This document shows positions 38,239 through 47,047 of a stretch of DNA of 64,000 bases, in pieces. The stretch lies in NCBI GenBank assembly GCA_947499715.1, contig CANMPL010000002.1, positions 470,467 to 534,466 on the forward strand. Reading direction: 5' to 3'. Both the position numbers and the translations under genes were made by a program. The notes under the pieces were generated by a model. The model saw nothing but the letters and a program-made list of their open reading frames with translations. It was not told where the DNA came from and searched no databases. Numbering within the stretch: the first letter of the stretch is position 1; each line of letters starts with the position of its first letter. This DNA comes from an uncultured Paracoccaceae bacterium (GTDB lineage Bacteria; Pseudomonadota; Alphaproteobacteria; Rhodobacterales; Rhodobacteraceae).

Positions 38239-38763
38239 ATGACATTCACAACCAAAGCTTTGCTGGTGCTGCTGACGCTAAGCACCGCCGCCTGCACCCG
38301 GCCTGACCGATTTGGCGGCGGGGTCAATGATGGCGCGGCCAATGGTGCCGGTGCCGGGGCGGGCGTGACAGCGCCCACAGGTGCCGCTGACCCCAGCAGC
38401 CCACAGTTCTTTGCCCAGACCATCGGCGACCGCGTGTTGTTCGAGGTTGATAGCGCCACGCTGACCGCCGCAGGGCAGGCCACGCTGGACGGGCAGGCCG
38501 GTTGGTTGCAGACCAACAGCGATTATCTGGCCATCGTCGAAGGCCACGCAGATGAACAAGGCACGCGGGAATATAACCTAGCCCTTGGTGCACGCCGCGC
38601 CAACACGGTGCGCGAATACCTGATTTCAAAGGGCGTACCATCGAACCGGATGCGCACGATCAGCTACGGCAAGGAACGCCCGATTGAGGTCTGTTCCGAG
38701 GAAAGCTGCTATGCCAAGAACCGTCGCGCCGTGACGATCATTTCGGTCGGCGCGCTAAGTTAA
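38239..38763 (+). CDS. pal: Peptidoglycan-associated lipoprotein
   Basis: 174 residues. Lipobox LSTAAC (Cys19), Gly/Ala linker, C-terminal OmpA-like peptidoglycan-binding domain with VEGHADEQGTREYNLALGARRA. Binds diaminopimelate and links the outer membrane to the wall; partner of TolB just upstream. Confidence 0.97.
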   Translation: MTFTTKALLVLLTLSTAACTRPDRFGGGVNDGAANGAGAGAGVTAPTGAADPSSPQFFAQTIGDRVLFEVDSATLTAAGQATLDGQAGWLQTNSDYLAIVEGHADEQGTREYNLALGARRANTVREYLISKGVPSNRMRTISYGKERPIEVCSEESCYAKNRRAVTIISVGALS

Positions 38764-38773
38764 GGACGCCTCT

Positions 38774-39592
38774 ATGTTGATCCGTTTCGCCCTTGTCATC
38801 GGTTTGGCGCTGTCCGCGCCCGCAGCGTTCGCGCAGGATCAGACGCTGGCGGATATCCGTCAGCAGTTGTCGATCCTTTACGTGGATATTCAGCGCCTGC
38901 GGACAGAGCTGTCGACAACGGGGCAGACGGGTAACAGCACCGGTGGCAATTCACCGCTGGACCGGCTGAACGCGATTGAGGCTGAATTACAGCGGCTGAC
39001 GTCCAAGACCGAAGAACTGGAGTTCCGCGTCAACCGCATCACCGTGGATGGCACCAACCGCATTGGCGATCTGGAATTCCGCCTGTGCGAGTTGGAAGAT
39101 GGCTGCGATATCTCTTTGTTGGGCGACACACCGTCACTTGGCGGTGTGGACAATGGCACCGATGTGCCGGTTGCGAACCCCGCGCCTGCGACCGGTGGCC
39201 CGGCGCTGGCCATTGGTGAACAGGCCGACTTTGAGCGGGCGCAGGAGGCGCTCGCCTCCGGTGACTTTCGCAGCGCCGCTGACCTCCTTGCGACCTTTGT
39301 CACGACCTACCCCGGATCGCCAGTAGCTGCTGAGGCGGAGCTGATGAAGGGCAAGGCCTACGAGGGGCTGGGCGAGACGACAAACGCCGCCCGCGCGTTT
39401 CTTGGCAGCTTTTCCACCGATGCATCCGGGCCATCCGCGCCAGAGGCGTTGTTCCGGCTTGGCGCTGCCCTTGGGCGGCTTGGCCAGACGCAGGATGCCT
39501 GTCTGACGCTGGCCGAGGTCGGCGTGCGCTTTCCCGGCAATGGGTTCGTGACGCAGGCCCAGACGTCCATGGCCAACCTGGGATGTCAGTAG
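38774..39592 (+). CDS. ybgF: Tol-pal system protein YbgF (CpoB)
   Basis: 272 residues. Signal peptide ending APAAFA, N-terminal coiled coil (LADIRQQLSILYVDIQRLRTE), Gly-rich linker, then TPR repeats from about residue 150. AAGGA precedes the ATG. The last ten bases overlap tilS, a common arrangement. Confidence 0.93.
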   Translation: MLIRFALVIGLALSAPAAFAQDQTLADIRQQLSILYVDIQRLRTELSTTGQTGNSTGGNSPLDRLNAIEAELQRLTSKTEELEFRVNRITVDGTNRIGDLEFRLCELEDGCDISLLGDTPSLGGVDNGTDVPVANPAPATGGPALAIGEQADFERAQEALASGDFRSAADLLATFVTTYPGSPVAAEAELMKGKAYEGLGETTNAARAFLGSFSTDASGPSAPEALFRLGAALGRLGQTQDACLTLAEVGVRFPGNGFVTQAQTSMANLGCQ

Positions 39593-40794
39593 ACCTTTCA
39601 CAGCGCTTTGCCGATGAAATGGGCGCGCTACTGGGCCCCGATTTTCCGACATCTTTGGCTCTTGCCGTCTCTGGCGGGGGTGACAGCATGGCTATGCTGC
39701 ATCTGGCGGCTGGCTGGGCGCGGGTTTATGGCATCGCGCTGCGTGTCGTCACGGTCGATCACGGCCTGCGCGACGGCAGCGCCGCAGAGGCGGCGATGGT
39801 CGCGGACGAAGCCGGGGCGCTTGGGCTGGATCATACCACGCTGTCGTGGAGCGGCTGGGATGGACAGGGCAATCTGCAAGATGCCGCGCGGCAGGCGCGG
39901 CTGAACCTGATCGCGGGCTGGATTGGTCCGCAGGGCCATGTGCTGATGGCACATACGCAGGACGACCAAGCCGAAACCGTGTTGATGCGCCTGATCCGGG
40001 GATCCGGGGTGGATGGGTTATCGGGGATGGCAGCATTACGAAAGACAGCCGGTATGACGGTCGTGCGGCCGCTGCTGGCTGTGCAACGGGCGGCGCTGCG
40101 GCACTATTGCACGGTGCTTAAAATCCCCTTTGTCGATGACCCCAGTAACGCGGACGACAGGTTCGACCGGGTGAGGATCAGACGGCTGATTGGGCAAGAA
40201 GGGCTGGATGCGGCGACGCTGGCGAAGACCGCCGCCCAGATGGCGCGGGCCAAAGAAGTGCTCGACCTGCGGGTCCGGCAGGTCACGCAGGACGCACAAA
40301 AGATCCATTACGCTGACGCCGGTTATGTCGCGTTTGATCGCGATCTGATCGCGGAAATTGAGCGCGAAACGGCCCTGCGCGTCTTTGCAAACGCCCTGTC
40401 CGAGGTCGGCCAAAACCCCTACCGCCCGCGTTTGTCGGCGCTGGAAGACGCGGTTGATCAGGTGACGTCAGGCGGGACCACCACGTTGCACGGCTGTGTG
40501 CTGGCGGCCCAGAAGACTCAGATCCAGATTTGCAGGGAATTACAAGCTGTTGCGGGACCTTGTTCAACCAAGGACCTTTGGGATGGACGCTGGACGATGG
40601 AGGGTCCACATGCGCCGGAATTGCATGTTGCGGCCTTGGGCGATGCGCTGCCGCACTGCCCGGAGTGGCGCACCACCGGGCATCCGCGCGACGCGCTGCG
40701 CGCAAGCCCCGCAATTTGGCACGATGATCGCCTTATTGCCGCCCCCTTGGCGGGGTTCACTGCGGGCTGGCAAGCGCGGATTGTCGCGAAATAG
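39583..40794 (+). CDS. tilS: tRNA(Ile)-lysidine synthase
   Basis: Converts C34 of the CAU-anticodon isoleucine tRNA to lysidine. 403 residues; PP-loop ATP site SGGGDS at 30-35; GSGVDGLSGM near residue 140 is the second conserved patch. Start overlaps the ybgF end by ten bases. Confidence 0.95.
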   Translation: MSVDLSQRFADEMGALLGPDFPTSLALAVSGGGDSMAMLHLAAGWARVYGIALRVVTVDHGLRDGSAAEAAMVADEAGALGLDHTTLSWSGWDGQGNLQDAARQARLNLIAGWIGPQGHVLMAHTQDDQAETVLMRLIRGSGVDGLSGMAALRKTAGMTVVRPLLAVQRAALRHYCTVLKIPFVDDPSNADDRFDRVRIRRLIGQEGLDAATLAKTAAQMARAKEVLDLRVRQVTQDAQKIHYADAGYVAFDRDLIAEIERETALRVFANALSEVGQNPYRPRLSALEDAVDQVTSGGTTTLHGCVLAAQKTQIQICRELQAVAGPCSTKDLWDGRWTMEGPHAPELHVAALGDALPHCPEWRTTGHPRDALRASPAIWHDDRLIAAPLAGFTAGWQARIVAK

Positions 40795-40814
40795 GCGAAC
40801 TGGACGCTTGCGCA

Positions 40815-40842
40815 TTGAAGATCGGTTAGGAACCTCTATTTT
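40815..40842 (+). promoter_or_regulatory. Candidate ftsH promoter
   Basis: TTGAAG (40815-40820), 16-bp spacer, TATTTT (40837-40842), about 60 bases before the TTG start. Some similarity to alphaproteobacterial heat-shock promoters, but not a full match. Confidence 0.4.
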
Positions 40843-40902
40843 AAGGTCAAAGCGAGGGACCGACTCCCCCCGCAAGATCTTTCGCTGTTAAAGGAGCCTC
40901 TC

Positions 40903-42822
40903 TTGGGCAACGCACGTAATCTCGTCTTTTGGGTCGTCCTCTTTCTGTTGGTGCTGGCCCTGTTCCAGTTGTTCAACGGCGGGGCGAATAACGGGCTTAG
41001 CAATAGCCAAAGCTATTCTGAGTTTGTTGAATCGGTCGAGGCTGGCACTGTCAGTCAGGTGACGCTGGACGGGGAACAGGTGCGCTATCGCAAGACCGAT
41101 GGCCGCGACTATGTGACCATCAAGCCAAGCGATGCAGAAGTGACCGATCTTTTGATCGAACGCGACATTCCGGTCGCTGCCCAAAGTCAGGAACAATCGG
41201 CCTTGTCGAGCTTCCTTTTCGCGCTGGCGCCTTTCGTGCTGCTGATCGGTGTCTGGATCTATTTCATGAACCGGATGCAGGGCGGCGGCAAAGGCGGGGC
41301 AATGGGCTTTGGCAAATCCAAAGCCAAGTTGCTGACCGAAAAGCACGGCCGCGTGACCTTTGACGAGGTTGCGGGCATCGACGAGGCCAAGGAAGAGCTG
41401 GAAGAGATTGTTGAATTCCTGCGCAACCCGCAGAAGTTTTCGCGCCTTGGCGGCAAGATCCCCAAGGGTGCGCTGCTTGTGGGCCCTCCGGGGACGGGTA
41501 AGACGCTGCTGGCCCGCGCGATTGCGGGCGAGGCGGGCGTGCCCTTCTTCACCATTTCAGGTTCCGACTTTGTCGAAATGTTCGTCGGTGTCGGCGCATC
41601 CCGTGTGCGCGACATGTTCGAACAGGCCAAGAAGAACGCGCCATGTATCGTCTTTATTGACGAGATTGACGCCGTGGGCCGGTCCCGTGGTGCTGGCTAT
41701 GGCGGTGGCAACGACGAACGCGAACAGACGCTGAACCAGCTGCTGGTCGAGATGGACGGGTTTGAAGCCAACGAAGGCATTATCATCGTCGCCGCGACCA
41801 ACCGCCCCGACGTGCTTGACCCCGCGCTGTTGCGCCCTGGTCGTTTTGACCGTCAGGTGCAGGTGCCAAACCCCGACATCAAGGGCCGTGAGAAAATCCT
41901 GGCCGTACATGCCCGTAAAGTGCCGCTTGGTCCCGATGTGGATCTGCGCATTATTGCCCGCGGCACGCCCGGCTTTTCCGGTGCGGATCTGGCCAACCTT
42001 GTGAACGAAAGCGCGTTGATGGCGGCCCGTGTGGGGCGCCGGTTTGTGACCATGATCGACTTTGAATCCGCCAAGGACAAGGTGATGATGGGGGCAGAGC
42101 GCAGGTCGATGGTGATGACCGAGGATGAGAAAAAGCTGACCGCCTATCACGAGGCAGGCCATGCTGTCGTCGGCCTGAACGTGCCGCAGCATGACCCGAT
42201 CCACAAAGCGACGATCATTCCGCGCGGCCGCGCGCTGGGTCTGGTGCTGTCGCTGCCAGAGCGGGATCAACTGTCGGTCAGCTATACCAAATACACCTCT
42301 AAGATCGCGATGGCGATGGGCGGACGTGTGGCCGAGGAACTGATCTTTGGGCCAGAGAATGTGACCTCTGGTGCGTCCTCTGACATTCAGCAGGTGTCCA
42401 AGATTGCCCGCGCCATGGTCACGCAATTCGGCTTTGCGCCAGAGCTGGGCTATGTCGATTACGCCAATGAGCAGAACAGCTATTTGGGCAACTACGGTGG
42501 CGGTACGAACCATTCCGCAGACACCCAAAAGATCATTGATGATAAGGTCAAAGAGATCATCGAAGAGGGCTATCAGACCGCAAAGCGGATCCTGACGGAA
42601 AAGGCCGACGATCTGGAACGTCTGGCCCAAGGACTGCTGGAATATGAGACCCTGACCGGGAATGAGATCACGCGCGTGATCGCGGGCGAGCCGCTGAACC
42701 GGGGTGATGATGCTGATGATACGCCGCCGTCTGGTGGGTCTTCAATCACATCGGTGCCAAAGACCAAGCCGAAAAAGCCAAAGTCCCCCGATAGCGGGAT
42801 GGAGCCTGAGCCCTCGGCCTAG
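40903..42822 (+). CDS. ftsH: ATP-dependent zinc metalloprotease FtsH
   Basis: 639 residues, TTG start with GGAG upstream. Two membrane segments (residues 7-23 and 102-121), AAA domain with GPPGTGKT at 194-201 and IVFIDEID, then M41 peptidase with HEAGH near residue 416. Degrades membrane and regulatory proteins. C-terminal tail is Pro/Lys-rich. Followed by a strong terminator, after tilS as in many bacteria. Confidence 0.98.
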   Translation: MGNARNLVFWVVLFLLVLALFQLFNGGANNGLSNSQSYSEFVESVEAGTVSQVTLDGEQVRYRKTDGRDYVTIKPSDAEVTDLLIERDIPVAAQSQEQSALSSFLFALAPFVLLIGVWIYFMNRMQGGGKGGAMGFGKSKAKLLTEKHGRVTFDEVAGIDEAKEELEEIVEFLRNPQKFSRLGGKIPKGALLVGPPGTGKTLLARAIAGEAGVPFFTISGSDFVEMFVGVGASRVRDMFEQAKKNAPCIVFIDEIDAVGRSRGAGYGGGNDEREQTLNQLLVEMDGFEANEGIIIVAATNRPDVLDPALLRPGRFDRQVQVPNPDIKGREKILAVHARKVPLGPDVDLRIIARGTPGFSGADLANLVNESALMAARVGRRFVTMIDFESAKDKVMMGAERRSMVMTEDEKKLTAYHEAGHAVVGLNVPQHDPIHKATIIPRGRALGLVLSLPERDQLSVSYTKYTSKIAMAMGGRVAEELIFGPENVTSGASSDIQQVSKIARAMVTQFGFAPELGYVDYANEQNSYLGNYGGGTNHSADTQKIIDDKVKEIIEEGYQTAKRILTEKADDLERLAQGLLEYETLTGNEITRVIAGEPLNRGDDADDTPPSGGSSITSVPKTKPKKPKSPDSGMEPEPSA

Positions 42823-42828
42823 ACGATC

Positions 42829-42858
42829 AAAAAGCCGCCCCAAGTTGGGCGGCTTTTT
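42829..42858 (+). terminator. Rho-independent terminator after ftsH
   Basis: AAAGCCGCCC-CAAGTT-GGGCGGCTTTTT, seven bases after the stop: ten-base stem and T-run, the clearest plus-strand terminator in the window. Confidence 0.95.
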
Positions 42859-42937
42859 CGTGAAACCTCATCGCACAATCCGTGATTTGAAATTCGCGCG
42901 CGCGCAGCTTACCGATGGCACAACCAATCGGAGAAAG

Positions 42938-43513
42938 ATGATGCCCGCGCTGAAACCCACCACCTATGAAGCTGAAATTGTCTGGCTGGGCACCGTGCCC
43001 AGCGGCACGATCCGCGCCACGGCGCAAGACAGCCTGACGCTGAGCTTTGATGGCCCGGCGGGCGAGGATCACGGTGGCCGGACGCGCAAATCCTGCGTGC
43101 GGGTGTCAGCCCAGCACCCCGAAGGCACAGAGATTGCCAATGTGCGGCAGCTTTCGGTGCTAAGTCAGGAAGAGTTGGATGAGATTGCCAAGGATTGCGG
43201 GCTAGAGGCGATTGATCCGGTCTGGCTTGGTGCGACGCTTGTGGTGAAAGGCCTGCCCGATTTTTCCCATGTGCCACCCGCCTCGCGTTTGCAGGGGCCG
43301 GATGGGGCCACGATCATCATTGATATGGAAAACCGCCCCTGCCGCTATCCCGGTGACGAGATTGAGCTGGACCGCCCCGGCCACGGCAAAGCCTTTAAGG
43401 CGGCGGCCAAGGGCAAGCGTGGTGTGACGGCCTGGGTGGAACGCCCCGGTGTCATGCGCATCGGGCAAAAGCTGCGGCTGCATGTCCCCGATCAGCCGGT
43501 CTGGCGTGGCTGA
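42938..43513 (+). CDS. MOSC domain protein
   Basis: 191 residues from ATG-ATG at 42938 with GGAG just upstream. MOSC (molybdenum cofactor sulfurase C-terminal) fold, shown by NRPCRYPGDEIELDRPGHGKAFKAA-type region (Cys in RPCRYPG is the likely sulfur carrier) and a C-terminal KRGVTAWVERPGVMRIG. Sulfur transfer or MOCO handling is inferred. Independent of its neighbours. Confidence 0.85.
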   Translation: MMPALKPTTYEAEIVWLGTVPSGTIRATAQDSLTLSFDGPAGEDHGGRTRKSCVRVSAQHPEGTEIANVRQLSVLSQEELDEIAKDCGLEAIDPVWLGATLVVKGLPDFSHVPPASRLQGPDGATIIIDMENRPCRYPGDEIELDRPGHGKAFKAAAKGKRGVTAWVERPGVMRIGQKLRLHVPDQPVWRG

Positions 43514-43554
43514 TCGGCGCGTTTGGTTTCTTATCCGAAACGGCGCGACCAGTC

Positions 43555-43575
43555 TTCGACGATTCTGACGTCGAA
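43555..43575. promoter_or_regulatory. Inverted repeat in the fhs leader
   Basis: TTCGAC, nine bases, GTCGAA, about 95 bp before the fhs start; possible operator. Confidence 0.25.
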
Positions 43576-43669
43576 AATGTCGTAATCCGGGTGCACCAAC
43601 CCAGACGACCCCGCTAGACATATCCTGACGCATTCAGGGCCGCGTGGTCCGATCAACAGGGTGGAAGCA

Positions 43670-45346
43670 ATGGAATACAAGTCGGATATCGAAATCGCAC
43701 GCGAGGCCAAAAAGCGCCCGATCCAGGAGATTGGCGCAAAACTGGGCATCCACAGCGACGATCTTTTGCCCTATGGCCACGACAAAGCAAAGGTCAGCCA
43801 GCGCTTTATCGACAGCGTGCAGGGCAACGACAGTGGTAAGCTGATCCTTGTGACCGCGATCAACCCCACCCCTGCCGGCGAAGGCAAGACAACCACCACG
43901 GTGGGTCTGGGCGACGGGCTGAACGCGATTGGCAAGAAGGCCGCGATTTGTATCCGCGAAGCATCGCTTGGGCCGTGTTTCGGCATGAAGGGTGGCGCTG
44001 CCGGTGGTGGTTATGCGCAGGTGGTTCCGATGGAGGACATGAACCTTCACTTTACCGGTGACTTTCACGCCATCACATCCGCCCACAACCTGCTGTCGGC
44101 GATGATCGACAACCACATCTACTGGGGCAACGAGCTTGAGATCGACATTCGCCGCGTTGTTTGGCGCCGGGTGATGGACATGAACGACCGCGCGCTGCGT
44201 CAGATCACAGCGTCTTTGGGCGGTGTGGCCAATGGCTTCCCGCGGGAGGCTGGCTTTGACATCACCGTGGCGTCCGAGGTCATGGCGATCCTGTGTCTGG
44301 CGCTCAACCTTGAAGACCTGCAAAAGCGTCTGGGTGATATCATCGTGGCTTATCGCCGCGACCGCACACCGGTTTACTGCCGCGATATCAAGGCAGATGG
44401 CGCGATGACCGTGCTGTTGAAAGATGCGATGCAGCCCAACCTTGTGCAAACGCTGGAAAACAACCCGGCTTTTGTGCACGGCGGCCCGTTTGCCAACATC
44501 GCGCACGGCTGTAACTCTGTCACTGCCACCACCACCGCGCTGAAGATTGCGGATTATGTCGTGACCGAAGCGGGCTTTGGTGCCGACCTGGGGGCCGAGA
44601 AGTTCATGAACATCAAGTGTCGCAAGGCTGGCATTGCGCCATCTTGTGTAGTGCTTGTGGCGACAGTGCGCGCGATGAAGATGAATGGCGGCGTGGCCAA
44701 AGCCGATCTGGGCGCCGAGAATGTGGATGCCGTGACAGCAGGTTGCCCGAACCTTGGTCGGCACATTGAAAACGTAAAATCCTTTGGCGTGCCGGTTGTC
44801 GTGGCGATCAACCACTTTGTCACCGATACGGATGCCGAAGTGCAGGCAGTGAAGGATTTTGTCACCTCTCAGGGGTCCGAGGCGATCCTGTGCAAGCACT
44901 GGGCGCATGGGTCCGAAGGCACCAAAGATCTTGCCACCCGTGTGGCCGAAATTGCCGACAAGGGTGAGGCGAACTTTGCCCCGATCTATGGCGATGATCT
45001 GAGCCTGTTCGACAAGATCGACACGATTGCCAAGCGGATCTACCGCGCCGATGAGGTGATTGCGGACAAGAAGATCCGCGATCAGCTGAAGGCCTGGGAA
45101 GAACAGGGCTATGGCAAATTGCCGGTTTGCATGGCGAAGACGCAATATTCGTTCTCTACCGATCCTGCATTGCGCGGAGCGCCAACGGGCCACGCGGTGC
45201 CCATTCGTGAGGTGCGCTTGTCCGCAGGGGCCGGATTTATCGTCGCAATCTGCGGTGAGATCATGACCATGCCGGGTCTGCCGCGCGTGCCATCAGCCGA
45301 AGCAATCATGCTGAATGCGGATGGCCAGATCGAAGGGTTGTTCTAG
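43670..45346 (+). CDS. fhs: Formate--tetrahydrofolate ligase
   Basis: 558 residues from the ATG at 43670, with GGTGGAAG upstream; a GTG nine bases earlier lacks a site. P-loop TPAGEGKTT at 67-75 and the usual [17 protein letters not shown] region. ATP-dependent entry of formate into the C1 pool. Followed by folD, so the two form a formate/methylene-THF pair used by marine alphaproteobacteria in C1 oxidation. Confidence 0.98.
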   Translation: MEYKSDIEIAREAKKRPIQEIGAKLGIHSDDLLPYGHDKAKVSQRFIDSVQGNDSGKLILVTAINPTPAGEGKTTTTVGLGDGLNAIGKKAAICIREASLGPCFGMKGGAAGGGYAQVVPMEDMNLHFTGDFHAITSAHNLLSAMIDNHIYWGNELEIDIRRVVWRRVMDMNDRALRQITASLGGVANGFPREAGFDITVASEVMAILCLALNLEDLQKRLGDIIVAYRRDRTPVYCRDIKADGAMTVLLKDAMQPNLVQTLENNPAFVHGGPFANIAHGCNSVTATTTALKIADYVVTEAGFGADLGAEKFMNIKCRKAGIAPSCVVLVATVRAMKMNGGVAKADLGAENVDAVTAGCPNLGRHIENVKSFGVPVVVAINHFVTDTDAEVQAVKDFVTSQGSEAILCKHWAHGSEGTKDLATRVAEIADKGEANFAPIYGDDLSLFDKIDTIAKRIYRADEVIADKKIRDQLKAWEEQGYGKLPVCMAKTQYSFSTDPALRGAPTGHAVPIREVRLSAGAGFIVAICGEIMTMPGLPRVPSAEAIMLNADGQIEGLF

Positions 45347-45365
45347 GGGCCGGTGTGCGCCGCTC

Positions 45366-45389
45366 TTGCCCCCCTGAAGTGGGGGGCAA
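45366..45389 (+). other. GC hairpin after fhs, fused to repeat copy D
   Basis: TTGCCCCCC-TGAAGT-GGGGGGCAA, nine-base perfect stem 20 bases past the fhs stop. No T-run. A comparable GC hairpin precedes the core in repeat copy B. Confidence 0.55.
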
Positions 45390-45414
45390 AACGCCCCGCC
45401 CGCCGTCCCGGTTT

Positions 45415-45453
45415 GACGCCTCCGGCGGGCATATTTTTATTCGGAAGAAAACC
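45415..45453 (+). repeat. Dispersed repeat element, copy D (abutting folD)
   Basis: GCCTCCGGCGGGCATATTTT followed by TATTCGGAAGAAAACC. The end provides GGAAG eight bases before the folD ATG, so the element appears to carry the folD ribosome binding site. Confidence 0.65.
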
Positions 45454-45454
45454 T

Positions 45455-46348
45455 ATGACAGCGACAAAAATCGACGGAAAGGCCTTTGCGGCCACGGTGC
45501 GGGGCAAGGTGGCGGATCACGTCGCGCGCCTGAAAGAGGAACACGGGATCGTACCGGGTCTGGCCGTGGTGCTGGTGGGCGAGGACCCCGCAAGCCAGGT
45601 CTATGTGCGCAATAAGGGCAAGCAGACGCTGGAAGTCGGCATGGCGTCATTTGAGCACAAGTTGGATGTGTCGACGTCGCAGGAAGATCTATTGGCGTTG
45701 ATTGCGCAGTTGAATAACGATCCAGCCGTGCACGGTATTCTGTGTCAACTGCCGGTGCCGGATCACATTGACGGCGATACGATCCTGAATGCGATTGACC
45801 CCGCCAAGGATGTGGACGGATTTCACATCTCGAACGTTGGGCTGTTGGGGACGGGACAAAAGAGCATGGTGCCTTGCACGCCGCTAGGCTGCCTGATGAT
45901 GCTGCGCGATCATCACGGGTCGTTGTCGGGGATGAATGCGGTTGTGATTGGCCGGTCCAATATTGTGGGCAAGCCGATGGCGCAACTGTTGCTCAATGAC
46001 AGTTGCACGGTGACGATTGCGCATTCGCGCACGGCTGATTTGCCGGGGGTGGTGCGGCAGGCGGATATTGTTGTAGCCGCCGTGGGTCGTCCGCAGATGG
46101 TGCCGGGCGATTGGATCAAGCCGGGGGCCACCGTGATCGACGTCGGTATCAACCGGATCGAAAAGCCAGAGGGCGGGACCCGGTTGGTGGGTGACGTGGA
46201 TTATGACAGCTGTGCCGCTGTGGCCGGTGCGATCACTCCTGTTCCGGGCGGCGTGGGGCCAATGACCATCGCCTGTTTGCTGGCCAATACGGTCACGGCC
46301 TGTTGCCGCGCAAATGGGCTGGCAGAGCCGGAAGGCCTGACCGCTTAG
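45455..46348 (+). CDS. folD: Bifunctional methylene-THF dehydrogenase / methenyl-THF cyclohydrolase
   Basis: 297 residues from the ATG at 45455. Motifs [16 protein letters not shown] near residue 37 (catalytic Tyr-x3-Lys), [19 protein letters not shown] region seen as [11 protein letters not shown], and [14 protein letters not shown] for NADP. The frame extends upstream through repeat D and hairpin; not coding. Its TAG shares three bases with the pdeM stop. Confidence 0.98.
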   Translation: MTATKIDGKAFAATVRGKVADHVARLKEEHGIVPGLAVVLVGEDPASQVYVRNKGKQTLEVGMASFEHKLDVSTSQEDLLALIAQLNNDPAVHGILCQLPVPDHIDGDTILNAIDPAKDVDGFHISNVGLLGTGQKSMVPCTPLGCLMMLRDHHGSLSGMNAVVIGRSNIVGKPMAQLLLNDSCTVTIAHSRTADLPGVVRQADIVVAAVGRPQMVPGDWIKPGATVIDVGINRIEKPEGGTRLVGDVDYDSCAAVAGAITPVPGGVGPMTIACLLANTVTACCRANGLAEPEGLTA

Positions 46349-47004
46349 CGCGTTGCCGCAAGTGGGACGGGCATCGCCTTTTTGCCCGTCAGCACCGCCG
46401 TGGCGCCCGGCGACATAAGCCCGCGCAACGTAGGATGCGTGGCGCGCAGGCCGCCCGTGAAGGCCCCAAAGGCCGGCATGATGACGCGGGCCCCATCGAT
46501 CAGAAAGGCGGGTCGGGTGCCACCACGCGGCAAGCCGCATTTGGGGTGGTAGTGGCCCGAGATTTCGCCCCGTGCCTCTGCCTGTGCAATATGCCGATAG
46601 GTCAGCGGGCCGTGGCGCAGATCTTGCAGGTGTCGCCCGCCAAGTTCAACCGGGCCGGGGTCGTGGTTGCCCTCAATCCAGATCCAGTCGCGGCCCGCCT
46701 GCTGCCGGGCAAGTTGCATTTTTTCAACCTCATCAAGGCTATCAGCGGCGTCAAGGTCGTCAAAACTATCACCTAAGCAAACAACCTGGGATGGGGCGTA
46801 GGTGTCGAGGAGCAGATCAAGTTTGTCGAGCGTTGCGCGGGTTTCATAGGGCGGCAGCATGATGCCGCGCCGCCGGGCGATACGGTCGGATTTGCCCAGA
46901 TGCAGATCAGAGACGGTCAGCGTGCGGGTTTGCGGCGCCCAAAGCGCGCCCTCCGGCAGGGCATGCAAGGGGGTATCGCAAAGGGTGAAGATATGTGCGT
47001 TCAT
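46345..47004 (-). CDS. pdeM: Ligase-associated DNA damage response endonuclease PdeM
   Basis: 219 residues, calcineurin-like metallophosphoesterase. Motifs in order: DLHLGKSD (33-40), GDSFDDL, GNHDPG and GHYHPK, the full two-metal site. PdeM is a member of the LHR/PdeM/exonuclease/ligase DNA-repair group. Lies 43 bp behind the Lhr helicase and is probably cotranscribed. Start at the ATG giving [10 protein letters not shown]. Confidence 0.93.
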   Translation of the reverse strand: MNAHIFTLCDTPLHALPEGALWAPQTRTLTVSDLHLGKSDRIARRRGIMLPPYETRATLDKLDLLLDTYAPSQVVCLGDSFDDLDAADSLDEVEKMQLARQQAGRDWIWIEGNHDPGPVELGGRHLQDLRHGPLTYRHIAQAEARGEISGHYHPKCGLPRGGTRPAFLIDGARVIMPAFGAFTGGLRATHPTLRGLMSPGATAVLTGKKAMPVPLAATR

Positions 47005-47047
47005 GATCTGTTCTTGCCGTAAAATCTGCGCCGTCGCAACGGGGCGT

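Noticed and set aside
43531..43749. Minus-strand open frame in the fhs leader ending DIFDVRIVEDWSRRFG
   Set aside because: The ending looks protein-like, but the frame overlaps the fhs start, its start lies inside fhs and no binding site is seen.
43634..45193. Long minus-strand open frame opposite fhs
   Set aside because: Shadow of fhs: His/Arg-rich, no family features, fully inside a well-recognised gene.
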